Shown here: in pieces, positions 32,010 to 45,316 of the stretch
Numbering within the stretch: position 1 is the stretch's first letter
Layout of the letters: every line of letters begins with the position of its first letter
NCBI GenBank assembly: GCA_963969595.1
Contig: OZ018414.1
Location: 12,091,660 to 12,155,659, forward strand
DNA: 64,000 nt
Direction: 5' to 3'
Origin: Neckera pumila
Lineage: Eukaryota > Streptophyta > Bryopsida > Hypnales > Neckeraceae
Notes under the pieces: generated by a model
Database searches by the model: none
The model's input: only the letters and a program-made list of their open reading frames with translations
Told to the model about the DNA's origin: nothing
Translations under genes and position numbers: made by a program

Positions 32010-33411
32010 TTGGGGTTTTTCAGCTTCAAGCTACTTCTTGTGTTGGCCACAAAAATTGAAAGATTCATTAAAGGGTGTAGCCAAGATGTATGGGTACCAG
32101 TTGCAATGGCATTGACAAACGTGTCGAAGTTTGTTTCATCTATTGGATTTCATTTAGAGTTGTGCGGAGTTGCTTTGTCTAAAAAATGTGAAGTGCTGGG
32201 AGGTTTAAACTTGGACAAAGTAGACAACATTAGCAAGGGTGTCAATGAAATTGTCAAAGAAGACCTCCATGGACAAAGAAGACCTATTGAAGAAGATTTC
32301 ATTGGCTTTGCCTTCATTGCATGGAGATGACAAGGATTTGGCAAGTTATTTGCTCCAAAGACTTTTAAGAGTGGCACCAGCTCCAAGCCTACCTTTACCA
32401 AAATCAGCATGGATTCTCTCTCAATATTTGACTTTGTTGAGAAGTATCTTTGGAAGACTAAACCAAGGGGTGTCTGTTGGAAAAGGGTCTTCAGCAACTA
32501 TATACAAAGGCAAGTGGTTGGCAATGGAAGTTGCAATAAAGATTTTCTTTGGAGAAAATAATGTGCACTTCAAAAAAGAAATTGATGTTCTTGCTTGATT
32601 ACGCCATCCTAACATAACATCCATGTTTTGTTGCACACAAGAAATTCAAAAATGTTCTATCGTCATGGAGTTAATGGATGGAGACCTCTATGCATTGATG
32701 CAACAAAGACTTGAGGTAAATCATGATTGTCCTTTCAAAATTTGGGAAAGCATTGACATAATGCACCAAATAGCAGAGGGGGGAAAGTACCTTCATGAGC
32801 AAGGAGTTGTGCATAGGGACTTGAAGTCACTCAACATTCTTGTCAAAAGCGTGAAGACATCGGGTGTGGATTTGGAACATATAGAAGCCAAGGTGACGGA
32901 CTTTAATGTGTCCAAAATCAAGGAAGGTAGCACCACAAACTCATTGCAAACAATGAATGTTGGAACCAATAGATGGATGACACCAGAGTTGATATAGCTT
33001 CAAAGCCTAGGCAATCAAATGAATGTCTGGAGGTGCAATCAATTGGTTCCAAAGTATCCTAACAAATGTGATATTTATAGCTTTGAAATGGTGTGCTATA
33101 AAACCTTGAATGGAAAATTGCCATTTTCGGACTATTTTGAGGACATGGCCAAGAAGATGAAGACAATGATATTAGAGGGTGATCGTCCAAATCTTCTTGC
33201 TCATTGTCCTTCTAAATTACGAGATTTGATTGAAAAATGTTGGAATCATGAGCCAAAAAGTCGTCTGACTTTTGATGACATTTGCAGAGAATTGAAGTTT
33301 GTGAAGTATTTACAAGTAGAAGGTTTGTATTTGAACTTAAAAGGTCTTACATTCTTGAGGGGTTTAATTGTCTTAATTATAACTATCTTTCTTTTTAGAA
33401 GAAATATATAG
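32010..33411 (+). pseudogene. Ser/Thr protein kinase, broken
   Basis: Frame 1 reads a kinase domain from VGKGSSATIYKGKWLAMEVA and IKIF (glycine loop and the ATP-anchoring Lys), through VMELMDGDLYAL, IMHQIAEGGKYLHEQGVV and HRDLKSLNIL (catalytic Asp), to TDFNVSKI (DFN in place of DFG), GTNRWMTPELI and YPNKCDIYSFEMV, ending after CWNHEPKSRLTFDDICREL. It is interrupted by TGA at 32596-32598 and TAG at 32995-32997. The upstream helical region (32010 to about 32235) is in another frame, so a frameshift near 32235 separates them. The domain is otherwise complete, so the decay is recent. It closely resembles the intact kinase at 62.0 kb (IMHQIA.G..YLH; VMELM..DL). TPR repeats follow about 650 bp downstream. 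Confidence 0.85.
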
Positions 33412-34066
33412 AATGTGGATATACAGTCATAGTTTCCAACTATTGTTGACATGAATGTCTAGTATCCACATCAAATGATACTGGAAACTTTATGTTTATT
33501 ATTCAAATGTAGTGTATTTTAGTGCATACTATTAGTATTTGTCTATTTAAAGTATTGAATACTACACTCGTTAAAACCAAGTGATAGTAATTTTAATCAC
33601 TTTTGAGGACTTTGAAGTTTTAAACCATTGTAAGATTTTGAAAGTAACTTCAATACTTTGGAAATTGCAGGTACCTCTTCTACATCCAAGGTATGCTTGC
33701 AACACATTGTTGACAATTTCAAAATTACCTTGCATATAATTTATGTATATTTAAATTTACGCAATTCAATTTTATACTTTTGCTTAAATAGATTTTATGC
33801 TCCAAATGCATCGTAGATTTGGATACACGTTTATGATTAGCAAAACAATGACGTATGATTGGATTAAAGATCTTTATATTGAAAGTAATGATCATCTTTT
33901 GTACAAAATTGTAGATTAAGACACTTTTGAAACAAGAAAAACAAGAAATTCTCCCAACCATGTGTTTGAAGATATAGATCATCCTTTGGAGGATATTCAT
34001 AAGATTGATGAATGCTCATCAAAGATTGCTCTCTCTTTGAATGCTCTCTCTTTAAGACAAATAGGC

Positions 34067-34790
34067 TAGTATGCAAATGCATTGGAGGACTTGAACAAGG
34101 CTCATGTACTTAAGCTTAATGATGCTTCCATTTTGGAGAGTCGTGGACTAGTGAAGAAAAAGATGCGCAAGTATGAAGATGCATTGGAGGACATGAATAA
34201 GGCTCATGAACCTGAGCCTAATGATGCTTCTATTTTAGAGAGTCATGGGCTATTGAAGAAAAAGTTGGACAAGTATGAAGATCCATTGGAGGACTTGAAC
34301 AAGGCTCATGAATTTGAGCCTAATGATGCTTCCATTTTGGAGAGTCATGGACTAGTGAAGAAAAAGATGCGCAAGTATGAAGATGCATTGGAGGACTTGA
34401 ACAAGGCTAATGAACTTGAGCCTAATGATGCTTCTATTTTAGAGAGTCATGGGCTATTGAAGAAAAAGTTGGGCAAGTATGAAGATCCATTGGAAGACTT
34501 GAACAAGGCTCATGAATCTGAGCCTAATGATGCTTCCATTTTGGAGAGTCGTGGACAAGTGAAGAAAAAGATGTGCAAGTATAAAGATACATTTGGAGGA
34601 CTTCAACAAGGCTCATAAACTTGAGCCTTCTAGTACTTCCATTTTGGAGAGTTGTGGATGAGTTACAAAGGAAATTCTAGTCAACTATGCAGATGCATTG
34701 TAGGACTTGAATAAGGTTCATGAGGTTGAGCTTAATGATGCTTTCACTTTCAAGAATTGTAGAAAAGTTAAAAACACGATTTGATTGAAT
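34067..34790 (+). pseudogene. TPR repeat array, broken 3' part of a kinase-TPR gene
   Basis: Consecutive 34-residue TPR units of the form KYEDALEDLNKAHELEPNDA. Intact units start at 34136, 34238, 34340, 34442 and 34544, each 102 bp. They alternate between two types: A units read LVKKKMRKYEDALED and B units LLKKKLxKYEDPLED, so the DNA repeats every 204 bp. The frame is opened by a TAG at 34067-34069, shifts at about 34590 and then meets TGA and TAG in a sixth, eroded unit. TPR arrays bind partner proteins. Position and phase suggest it belonged to the same gene as the kinase at 32.0-33.4 kb, which is inference. Confidence 0.85.
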
Positions 34791-35051
34791 TCATGAAGAG
34801 ACAATAATTTATTTGTAATGGTCATAAATTTGCATCTTTAAATATTCAAGAAAAAATATTGTTTGTTTGGTTATGAATGTGACAGATAGATAGATAGATG
34901 TGTCTTTCTTTTTTTTTCAATTCTGTTAATTGTAAATGTCCTTAATTGTGCTTTAAATTGAAAATTATGTCACTTGAAAAACCATGTGTTAGTATTGGTA
35001 CTTACTCCTTTTGTCCCAAGATGATCTTTGTGTTGGACAAAATGTTCTAGA

Positions 35052-38000
35052 CACTAGTAGAAAAGAGGTGATATGTGACCACTCAATCAATGATTGTGTG
35101 TTCTAAATAACCAAATTGTGACTACAGGCCCTCAAATGGGCGCAAAAATTGGATTCGTTAGCCGTGGAGTCATTCAACAGTCATTTATTAGACAAGGTGG
35201 ATGGCAAGGGGATGAAAATCAGAGTAAAAAGGAAGCAATGAATGATTATCTTGTGAAGACTCTGTCAGCAACATACCCGTGGCTTAGTCATAGGTTAGTA
35301 GTAAAACTATGACTGTCAGAAATATACGACTACAAAATGATTGTATTTTTTGAAGTCAGTGGACAACGTGTAAATTTTAGGCATTTTGTTTTTTAAAATT
35401 AAAAGTGAGGGATTAAGACTTCAATTTGTCCTTTGAAGTGGTTGTGCAATCATTATACTAATGTCCATATTGGTTCCTTGGAGTCATTCCGTAGTTGTAA
35501 TGACAAAAACCTATAATTATAGCGTCACTATGGTATAGTCATTTTAAAGCCATTTTTTGCAAATGAGTGCATTACAAGCAACAAAGACGGAAGTTAACTA
35601 GGAAAACTATTAAAGTATAGAGCATTGAATGCAAAGGATGACTTATGCTAAAATTAATGAATATTTAATGTGCAAAATGAATGTCAAAAACTGATTTTTA
35701 GAACATTAATTGACAACAAAGGTACATAAATTGGGAAGATGGTTTCCAAATGCCTTCAACGTTATGTATCGCTTTGCAACTTAGGTAGGTGCAAACTACG
35801 GTGGCTCATTTTTTACTCCTAAAAAGTACATCTTTGGCTCTTTTTTGGCAGAAAGACGGTACAATTTTCTTTTATTGTGCTAAAAACCTAAAACTTCAAC
35901 ATTCTAAAGGTTCAACATCATAGTTTATGTCATTTTAAGATACTTTAATAATATGAGAACCAAAAAATGATTCTCTCAGCCTCTAACTTAAAGAAATCAA
36001 TCAATAAAAATTATAATCATTCAATAGTATATAAAAGTCTTTTTTAAAAAACATAGATGCCATCTGTTAATAATTGTATCCAAACTACAATCATTCCACT
36101 TCTCCTATAATGTTGCCCAAATATTGTGCCAATATTATGAGTAAATATCAATTCAAGAGTCTTTTTTATAGAGATAAAGCAATGTGACAGATTTAGAAGC
36201 TATGTTCAAAAGTCTTTTTCACTTAGTACATTAGAGGTTTCTATTAATTATTTTTAGGGCATTGGATTAATACCAAATTTATTCTTTAAATATGACTCCT
36301 TCTCTTAAATACTTGAATTTTCAATTTTACAATCCATTTGCTAAAAGAACCTTTCATTTTTTCCATTGTGACAAATATTAGTAGCTAGTACACTATAGTA
36401 TATACATTTGCCTATTTGCAAGGGTCTATTGTTGAGTAGAAATTTGTCCATGTCCTTTGCATTAGTGGAGTTGAGTTCTTTACTTCTTCAATAGCTTCTC
36501 ATCCATTTTCCAAAATTTTTGAAGCTCATGTTCAATTCCAGTTTAGCTTTCCACTTCCTACATGATCGTCATATAAATGAAGGCATTGAATCAAATATAA
36601 AGCATGCATACGAGATGTGAATAAAACTGATGAAAAAAGCACAGCTTGTAGCCATATTCAGTCACATAGGAATTATATACTAATAACTATGTATGTAATC
36701 ACTATATGGTACATTGGTCTTTGAGCTCTTCCCTAATTCCTAAAGACCTTTGTTTAAATTGCCGCTGTTATTTAATGCCTGAAGATAGTATTTTCCATTT
36801 CTAGTCTTTATTTTTGTCTTATTGTAGACAAAAAAAACTTGAGCTCTATAGCAAAAGGTGGCACCCAATTCTCTTGCAGATCGTGATTTCTTTTGGCCAC
36901 TATGTTGGAATGCCTAAGTTGCTTGCCTTGACATGCATCAACAACCTTTTAGGGAGATGAAGAGGCTCACATTAACATCAAAGGAGATGAGGACCAAAGA
37001 TGACCTTCCAAATTCAGGTATTGAGTTTGTGGTTGGCATTGGTGCTTTCAGTTTTGTGGATTAGGAATGGACATTTGGAGGTAGAAGTTAGAATATGGTG
37101 ATGAAAGTGCACAATTCTATAGATTGTTTGCTTTGCACAATAGTCTATTTGGTTCAAAGACTTGGCTATCTGTTTGATTTGAAAACCTGGCTATCTATTT
37201 GGTTTAAAGACTTGGCTGTCTATTTGGTTTAAAGACTTGGCTATCTGTTTGGTTCAAAGACTTAGTTGTTTGAATGGCAGAGATGTTTTTTTACAAAACA
37301 TCAGCTATGAAGTCAACTAAGGTTCAAATTATGGAATTGGCACATGTGTATTTTGGTTGTACTTGTATATACTTGGAAGATAAGAAAATACAAATAGTTC
37401 AGCGCACTTGCATGGTGAATTTACACATTGCAGCACACTTGTAAGGTGAAGTGACTTGTAAACTTCTTGCACTGAAGTACAAATTTGACATACAAATATT
37501 GCATATGTAGAAGAGCTCTGGGTAGCAGAATGCCTTGAGTAAGGAAGCCCACCAGAAGAGTGCATCCACCCACAAAGTAAGTTGGCTATATATGCGTGTA
37601 CTCTAAATACCTTTTTGATTCAAGTATGTTGTTGGAGAATTACCATGCAATTAGGCTGCAAGGACTTCATGAAATTAGACTACAAGGTTGCTTAGGAATC
37701 ACTAGAATGACTGGAAGTGATTACAGCCGTAGTCATTTGTCCAGCAATTTCTTGCATATGTTGGCTCTTTGTTCTTGTGTCGCTTTATCAACTTCTTGTC
37801 GTCCAAATTTATAACCCAATGTGTTGCTTTGTCCTGCAGTCTCTATAAGCCAGAAGGTGCTACTTATGAATTTTAGGTCCCCAAAGCAAGCAGTAGCTGC
37901 GGGGCTGGTGAATGGCTTATGGGAGGAGCACCAGTATCACTGCAATGACATTTTACAAGGGTGGTTCAAAGTCAATGTGTCCTTGCAATTTGGCCAATGG

Positions 38001-39141
38001 TGTCTCTCATGTTTCCAAACTCCGGTATGGACCAGAGTAGGATGAAGGACATCATAGAGTCCAACCCCTTGTGGGATGGGAAATACATTAAAGCATCCAA
38101 GTGAAGCTGCCATGTATTGTAAGGAGGGACTACAGTTTTTTGTATCATGATATCATTTCTTAGGTGCAGGTACAATTTTGCTCTTTTGAAGCTAATATGT
38201 ACTATAGCCATTGGATAGTACTTGGCTATAGTAGTGCACTTAGATAGCATGCGTAGTTGTTTATGCTTGTGTTTCCACCATGCCTATGTTTGTGGCATCA
38301 TATATTCTACTGAAAGACACTAGCACATTATGCAAAATCATGGTCTTGTATGTTGGTCGTTTATATCTGTTGTCATAGTTCTCGTGAAGGTATGTCACTG
38401 TCCCAATGCAGTGAGCAGAAGCATGAGCTTGTGCTTTAAAATTTTTGGATATATAGAAATGCAATCAATGATTGCGAAATGACTTCTACAATCATTTTTT
38501 ATAACCACTGAACCCGTGGTTGACTAACACAACACTATGAAATGACTAGGTTTCAACTCCACACGAAATGCACCCAAACAAAATAATCTAAATTCTATCC
38601 TTGTTGTATAAGGAATAACTATAACATAATTATTAAATGATTGAGGTCACAATCATATTTTTTCACAAAATGCGCCACAAATCTTAATCCACTATCAATT
38701 AGACGGTGACACGCAATGCTCAGTGGTCCCCAAAAAAACTTTTCAAAATGACTTTCAAATGACTTTTCAAAGTCTAAGAAATGACTAGTTTATAACTTCA
38801 CAACGTGGGCCCTGTTGTGCAAGGTAGTTGCAACTTAATCATTCACGTTGTCAACGGTACCTCCCTGCATACTCCCGAAATTCCATTTGTTGATGTGAAA
38901 TGACCCCTTACTTGTCCAGGTCCTTAATCACGTCAGATTTCTAGGTTGATGAACTTTTTTTGGAGCTAATGGATGTCTTTCTGACACCTGTGTCCTAAAT
39001 GGCTTAAAAGTCCTAAATAACTTGTCTACAATGACTGCAAACCTCAAATGGTCCATGGAGTCATTCAACAATCACTTGTATCCTGAATAACTCAAATTTA
39101 GTCATTCTAGATAGTTATTACCAGCTTGTTTTCTATTAGTG
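35052..39141. mobile_element. CACTA (En/Spm) type element, 4.1 kb, non-autonomous
   Basis: The left end CACTAGTAGAAAA and right end TTTTCTATTAGTG are inverted repeats close to the classic CACTACAAGAAAA terminus. Flanking trinucleotides are AGA and GGA, a possible 3-bp target duplication with one change. Subterminal regions are rich in AATGACT/AGTCATT motifs (about 35100-35560 and 38460-39120), and blocks such as ATGGnCC..GAGTCATTCAACA occur at both ends in opposite orientation. No TNP2-type transposase is readable. The interior has only short frames, one at 37821-38045 without recognised domain. Confidence 0.7.
37146..37270. repeat. Tandem repeat, ~25-bp unit, about five copies
   Basis: Units of the form TATTTGGTTTAAAGACTTGG followed by CTATC, with single-base changes. 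Inside the CACTA element. Confidence 0.75.
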
Positions 39142-40300
39142 GGATTAAGGGTGCGCTTCTATCGTCTTGAAACTTTGAATTCCAAAGCTCTTTTCAAAAT
39201 GTAGTTTTTGAATAGTCAAAAGTGTAATTTTTGGGACATTTTTAAAGAGCATTAATGGCCATTCATTGTCACCCAGAATCACTAGTCACTGTCTTTAGCT
39301 TGGGAGTGATAGTCTTTCCTTTGACCATCTATGGCCCACGAAGGAGATTGACTTGAGATGAGTCCTATCACAAGCTTGTTTTTTGTCATGAAAATCTATT
39401 AACTTTTGGATTGTGGCCTATGTCCTATATATGGCAGCCAGATTATTAGTGTTTTTTTTATTGCTCTCTACACTAGACATTCTGATTCAAGTTTCTTCTT
39501 GATGCTTTTGTAATTGCCACTGACCCCTTCCTCCCACATTACAACAAACAACTGGAAGATTATTTTTTGGCCACAAGTCTACAAGTCCTTTATATTATAC
39601 TTAAATTTCTTTATGAATATAACCATCTTGAATCATTGACATTCTAGAGTATCTTGTACGCTTCCCCATTCGACCTTGCCGGGCATCCTCTTCGTTGTAG
39701 ATCATTGCACACAATACACTGTTGCCTGACGTAGCAATTTGTTTCACCTATAAGCTTAGCAAAAGTAGTGTCATTCCAAAAGAGGTTGAAAAAATGATCA
39801 GGACCAAGCTGCCTACGAGGGCAATAGGAAGTGGGTCTTGGTGTCAGGCCTATGAAGGGTCATCAATGAAATACTATAGCCTAAAGGTTTGCTATAGTAT
39901 GATCCCATTCCAAATCATAATAGAGTTGCATAATTCTTTCCAAGTTGGCCTTGTAGTCCCTATCAACATATGAAAATTCTTCATATCTCTTATGATCGGA
40001 ATTGGCATCTTCTGTCAACACATCAATTGGCTCATCCATTTCTCAATCAGAGTTTGTATCATTGGAGAGATTACGTGTGAAGTCTCAAAATTTGGCCATC
40101 CACAAGACATCTTCCAAATCTGAAGTCCATCTGTTGTAGTGTGAGAAGGCACTATCGTCATCCACTAGTAAGGCTCGCTCCATTGTCCGGCAAAGTCATG
40201 GAGACATTGCAAAATGTTTTTTTGTTGGCAATGCGGCAGGTGAGGTTTGGTCGACAGTGATCTCTAGTCCATTACCAATGGCTTCGGGAAGTATAGGCTG
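39142..40300. other. Intergenic DNA
   Basis: No gene recognised. An 83-codon frame at 39722-39973 has no family motif. Confidence 0.4.
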
Positions 40301-42374
40301 TTGATGGAGGTCAGCCGATGCAGAAGTCCAACCTTGCTAGTCCAAGCAGCGGTAGTTGATGACATGAATATGGTGCCACCCAATTGGCCCGCCCACTTCT
40401 ACGCCAAAATATTGGGTGTCCCCCTCCCACCAAGATTGCTTGACATCACTGTAAAACTCTTGCAAATTGCATCATTGCACAAGTACATACCTCAATATCC
40501 AAAGAGGGACCTAGACACCATCAGGAAGCATACTGCCAAAGTTATTGTTTGGCCCACTTTGTTGGCACAACAAAGTACCACTCGTCACTGGAAGCAAGCC
40601 TTTGAATTCCAAGTTGCAAATATTTTCCGGCCTTGTGGATGGTTGAAGTTGTTTGACGGAGGTGGTTCCATTAATTGATGGTTTAGCGAGATTGAGTGCA
40701 CGACGAGGTTCCACTGATTGCGATCCTCGGTCCTTCACCCTTTGCCGCAACAGACGACTGGGAGGAGTAGTGGGCGGAGATTGCATAGGCTGCATGTTCC
40801 CACTCCAAACGCCAGTGGGCCGCTTCCGTAGCAACGGGGGGCTCTAGGCAATTGATTCAATTGGAGATGGGATCCATCCAACTGGCTAAAGAGTGCAAGC
40901 GGAACATTGCAGTTCTTGCCTGCCATCGCGGCCTGCATTCACTGCAGGGACCACTCTCCCTTGTCTTCTACCACGTGGCGCTGCACCTCTGCAAAGTATG
41001 CTCTCTTTGGTACCTTGGATCCCAACCTCGTCAATGCTACTTGCATCAGTGTGACGTGGTTGGTCTATTGTTGAGATTGCCTTCCAAGGCAATGGTCGGC
41101 ACGGGGTATCACTTTCTAGACACACTAATTACCTTATTTTTGCTTAAAACCTCCAAAGTTTGTTGAATCTGGTCATTTTGATCAAGTAAGAAGATTCTAA
41201 AATAAAAATAAAAAAGTTGTGCGCCTCGACAAGATCAAGACGTATATTTCTAATAAGTTTTTTTTGAAAAAATTTAAATATTGGATCGTTCCATAGATGT
41301 GAAAAAAAAGGCTGAATTTTGGAATTTGCAGGCATTATAGTGCACAATTTATTAAGTTTTTATTAATTAATTTAATTATTTTATGTATTGGACCACTTAA
41401 TGTAAGTTACATCTAGAATTGATATTAAAATAAAATTATTTGATATTCCAAATGCTTGTTTTTGAGGATTCTAGGTGCATGGGGCGAACTTACTTTTTCA
41501 AGTAAAAATTCATAAAAAATTCTTAAAATTCTTGGATTGTGATGAATTTTTTTTTCTTGATATAATACAAGTGTAGGCAGCTAAAACCACATTTTGTAAA
41601 ATCACACTTTATTAAATTTAAAAGATGAAGTTCTTTGACATAATGCAATGACTGACATTGAAGTTTAGACAACGTTTTTGGGTACCCCAAGCTGACCATC
41701 GCCCTTGGGCGTCTACTGAATGAAGGACTTGTTGAGATTGGTTAGGGGCGATTGGCGCTCTGGCAACTTCCTTGAAGTTGGGCAAACACTTCCTTCAGTC
41801 CTTAGCATTGCTCGGATGTAGATCCTCTAAATTTTGGTGCGGTCGACTTGCAACCTCTCTTGCCACCTTGTTCTTGCCATATTGCATGCTTGAAACTTCA
41901 TGGCAAGTATCCGGCCACAACTTCTTTTGAACAAAGCTATAAATTGCAGACGGAATCCCTTCTGGATGACCTTCCTCCACCCGTGTTGTCCACCCTAGCA
42001 GCTTTGCAATCCTTCTATAGAACATGTATCTCTACATCTGATTGGTAGCACCGATCTCTAATTGCCTCTTCACTGTAGAATCCTCATTCTCTACTAAATA
42101 CCACTCATGGAAGCAATTCACAATAGATTAGAAGAGAACCTCATTGCCATTCTGCAATTTTGCCCAATTGAAGAGCAAGTATTGGATGTTTTGCAATTCC
42201 TCCATAAATGCTCTTCCTGTTTGCAAGCAAGTTGCTATTTTATCTGCAAGCAATGCAATAGAGACCTCTTCCTTCAACCATGCCACCAAGTCCAGAAGGG
42301 AATGCATCCGCAACTGTGAGAGATGTACACGACGAACAATTTATCGATTCTATGAAACAACAATAACCACATGA
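40301..42374. other. Eroded coding-like region, unrecognised
   Basis: Composition is gene-like and frames are open on both strands: 125 codons on plus at 40301-40678, and on minus at 42025-41795 (LLGWTTRVEEGHPEGIPSAI) and 42313-42128 (ALLADKIATCLQTG). None has a domain I can name, and frames are separated by stops. An old transposon or gene relic is the likeliest explanation. I make no functional claim. Confidence 0.35.
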
Positions 42375-43755
42375 TAATTGTTAACAAACCACGGGTTCTA
42401 AACTTTGTGATGTTGTATATGTGATGTTGCTAGGATTCTATAAGCAAACTTTGTGAAATTTTAAACAATGTTAGTTCACTTTGCACCATGACATAATGTA
42501 GACTTCATTGAACGGCCACCAAATTCTTTTGACCCTCAATCCTATAGCAAAAGTATGGAAGCAAGTCAATGATTGAGAACAAGACATAATGTAAAATTTG
42601 TATTGTAGTACTCTTCTATAATACTATAGCTTTCTAATGATACCCAATGTGACAACAATGGTTCAAATTTTTGTTTAATGCATGAGCTTGTTTTCCTTTG
42701 CGTTGAAAGAAAATTGCAAAATACATAGAAGCCACATAGAGGAAAATTGTACCTACATAGTGCAAGTCTTTGTAATATGAAAGGCATGAACTATGATGTT
42801 TCCTAAATTCATGTGCAATCTTTAAAAATCATCACACATATTTGGTTGATTGCAAGAAACACTTGTCCTATTTTTTGTCCCCTTGCCTTTGGACGGGTGG
42901 TTTTTTGCTCATAACTTTTGCATTGTTTGTTCATTTGGTGTGAAATTTGGAATAAAGGTACATGTGGTAGTTGCAGATATTGAATGATTTTTTTAATTTT
43001 TTTAAAATTAGTTTACTATTTTTGACCTGTCCCCGATTGGGTGTCTACTGTGGCCATTTTGGGAGATTTTAGTCCTGTTTTTGACCCAAAAATGAGAATT
43101 TGAAGCCACAAATTGGACATGTTGGAGGTCTACTAACATTACAAGGACTGACAATGAGTTTTTATAAAAATAACAATATGGCAATTGCGCACATGGGGTC
43201 AAAGTGACCTTCTTTTGCACAAAGATTATGTAGAGGGAAAAAATTTCCTACATAGATTCTTTGGTCCAATATGACCACAATCTTCTCTAGCAAAATGCTA
43301 TTTTTAAAAAAAAATTTAATTCTTTTTTTAATTATTATAAATAGAAAGGTCCACATATCCCTTTTTTGCTATTTTCTGCTCCTACTGGCTTCTGTAGTAC
43401 TTTGCAGCAATCTATAGTACTGTATAGTATTGAATTGACAATTTAGATTTGCAAAGGCACCGCACACATAATATTGGTAATACTACATAGTACTGCCAGT
43501 CCTATGACCAAAAACTGCATTTTTGAGCCAAAAACGTGAAATACTTCTTGCAATCACCCATTTTTCAATTAATTGATACCCTCCAAGAAGTCTTGCAACA
43601 CCACTATGAAGTATTTCAATTGTGCAAGTACTTGTAATCTGAGAATGTATCTTTAGTATCCACAAGATATTTTACTTGCACTGGTTGCAATGACTTAGCT
43701 TGTATTTGTCCATCTCATCTTCTCTCTACAGTTTAATGACTAATTACGTTAGTAA
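42375..43755. other. AT-rich intergenic DNA
   Basis: No gene. A stretch at about 42880-43360 is stylistically like the TTAA families (long runs with CATAACTTTTGCATTG) but I could not place its ends. Confidence 0.4.
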
Positions 43756-43985
43756 TTAACCCTTAAATGCTAAAGTGGATGTTTTGCAACTCTTTCATGA
43801 TAGGGAATCTCCTATGTAGGACAGAAATGCAACTATTTGTCCTTGGAATTTTGTTGTGAAAATGGTAGGTCTTCTATAGTAGTTTGACCTCCACTGAGCA
43901 CTTTTGGTTTTTTCAAAGTAGATGATGTCATACAATGCCAAAAGGGATGATTTCCATGGTCACCAACCTGACGTTCAAGGATTAA
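43756..43985 (-). mobile_element. TTAA short element (family C), copy C3, 230 bp
   Basis: Starts TTAACCCTTAAATGC and ends ACGTTCAAGGATTAA; the ends are inverted repeats of the form TTAAYCCTTRAAYG. It is complementary to C1 and C2 (GGGATGATTTCCATGGTCAC). No ORF. This is the best-preserved copy of the short family. Confidence 0.8.
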
Positions 43986-45316
43986 GGTAGAAACACCCAT
44001 TAACATCTTTGCTCCTATTCTAGTACTTTAGACTGTTACTAAATCTATCTCTAGACTTCTCATTAATGTGTCCTTGAAATTCTTGGCTCTGATTTACTGA
44101 CGCATTTGAAGAACACATACCTAACTCTCATTTGCTAACAATTGATTCTTGTTGATTTTGATTTAGGGTCCACCTTTGTGACAAATTCAATGGTCTAGGG
44201 AGCCGTCTCTTTGAAAAGTCATAGAAATTACTTATCACATCCAAAAAAACCTCTTTTTTTTTTTTTAATATTCACCATTTTCACTCATTAATACTATTAA
44301 TATATTAATTTTAGAAAAAGTTGCCTCCAACTATGCTGAATTGCTTAATTTTGACAACTTTGGGTGCTTCCACCTTAAATGAAGTCTAAATATTCTAATT
44401 CTAACTTGCACTTGTTTACTGCTATGCTATTTGTCTGTCATTCATACAAAGAATTGGCAGACTTTGAAAAGGCAATTGAATGTTTGATGAAGGCCACTGC
44501 ATGTGGATTCCTTGATCAAATTTACTTGTGGTATCAAATGTAAGGTAACTACACCTAAAATTGCACGCTAAATATTCTTGCCTAAAATGTTACTCCCACT
44601 ATTCATATGACTCTATGATCCCTTTTAGATACACCTATTCTTAGCACTTTGGAAATTCGTAGTTTATTCACACGGTGTCCAAAAAATGCATTCTAAGAGA
44701 ATCTAGAATCCTGTTTTGACTACCAATGAGACCCCACAGTTGTTTTCAATATAATAGTGAAAACCATGCTAAATCATGTTGAATTGCTTAACTGTGTGAT
44801 TTAAGGTGTAGTACCTAGATGGGTATCTTCAATTGAAGTGGCAAGGGCCTGCTTTAGGGCTTTGAGAATTTGATAGTAGGCTTCGCCTACTATTACGGTC
44901 CTGCTCTCTCGCTTGATTAGTTGAAACTAAAAAGGATGTTTTCGAAATTGTTTTCGAAAATGTAAAAAATTCGCCAAGGACGTTGTCCTTTGGTTCTGTG
45001 TACTTTTTCCTTATCAATGGAAGTTGTCCATGTGTTTCAAGAAAAAAAAAATAAGGTGTAGTTACCTTATTCCTTGAGATCTCCTCTGGGCCTTCGCTGG
45101 TTTTATTTTCCAGCCTCCCTGAGCTTCTAACCTGTAGCCGAGAGAGGCCTCCGGCAGTTCCGGCATCACTGTCACGGTTTGCAGCGCCCGCCCGGCCTTG
45201 TCAGCCAACGCTCCAGCGCTGCGCCGGGGCCAGGGCCGTGAGCTTACACGTTTGTTTTCTTAGGAATTTCATCAGTTGCAATAGTAGTTGCAGCTAAGTT
45301 AGAGAGTCGACCAGCT
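43986..45316. other. Intergenic DNA and NDUFAF7 promoter region
   Basis: AT-rich as far as about 45050. From 45100 to 45260 lies the most GC- and CpG-rich patch of the window (GCGCCCGCCCGGCC, GCGCTGCGCCGGGGCC), just upstream of the NDUFAF7 ATG, so a CpG-rich promoter is likely. A perfect hairpin (ATAGTAGGC, loop TTC, GCCTACTAT) lies at 44873-44893. Confidence 0.5.
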
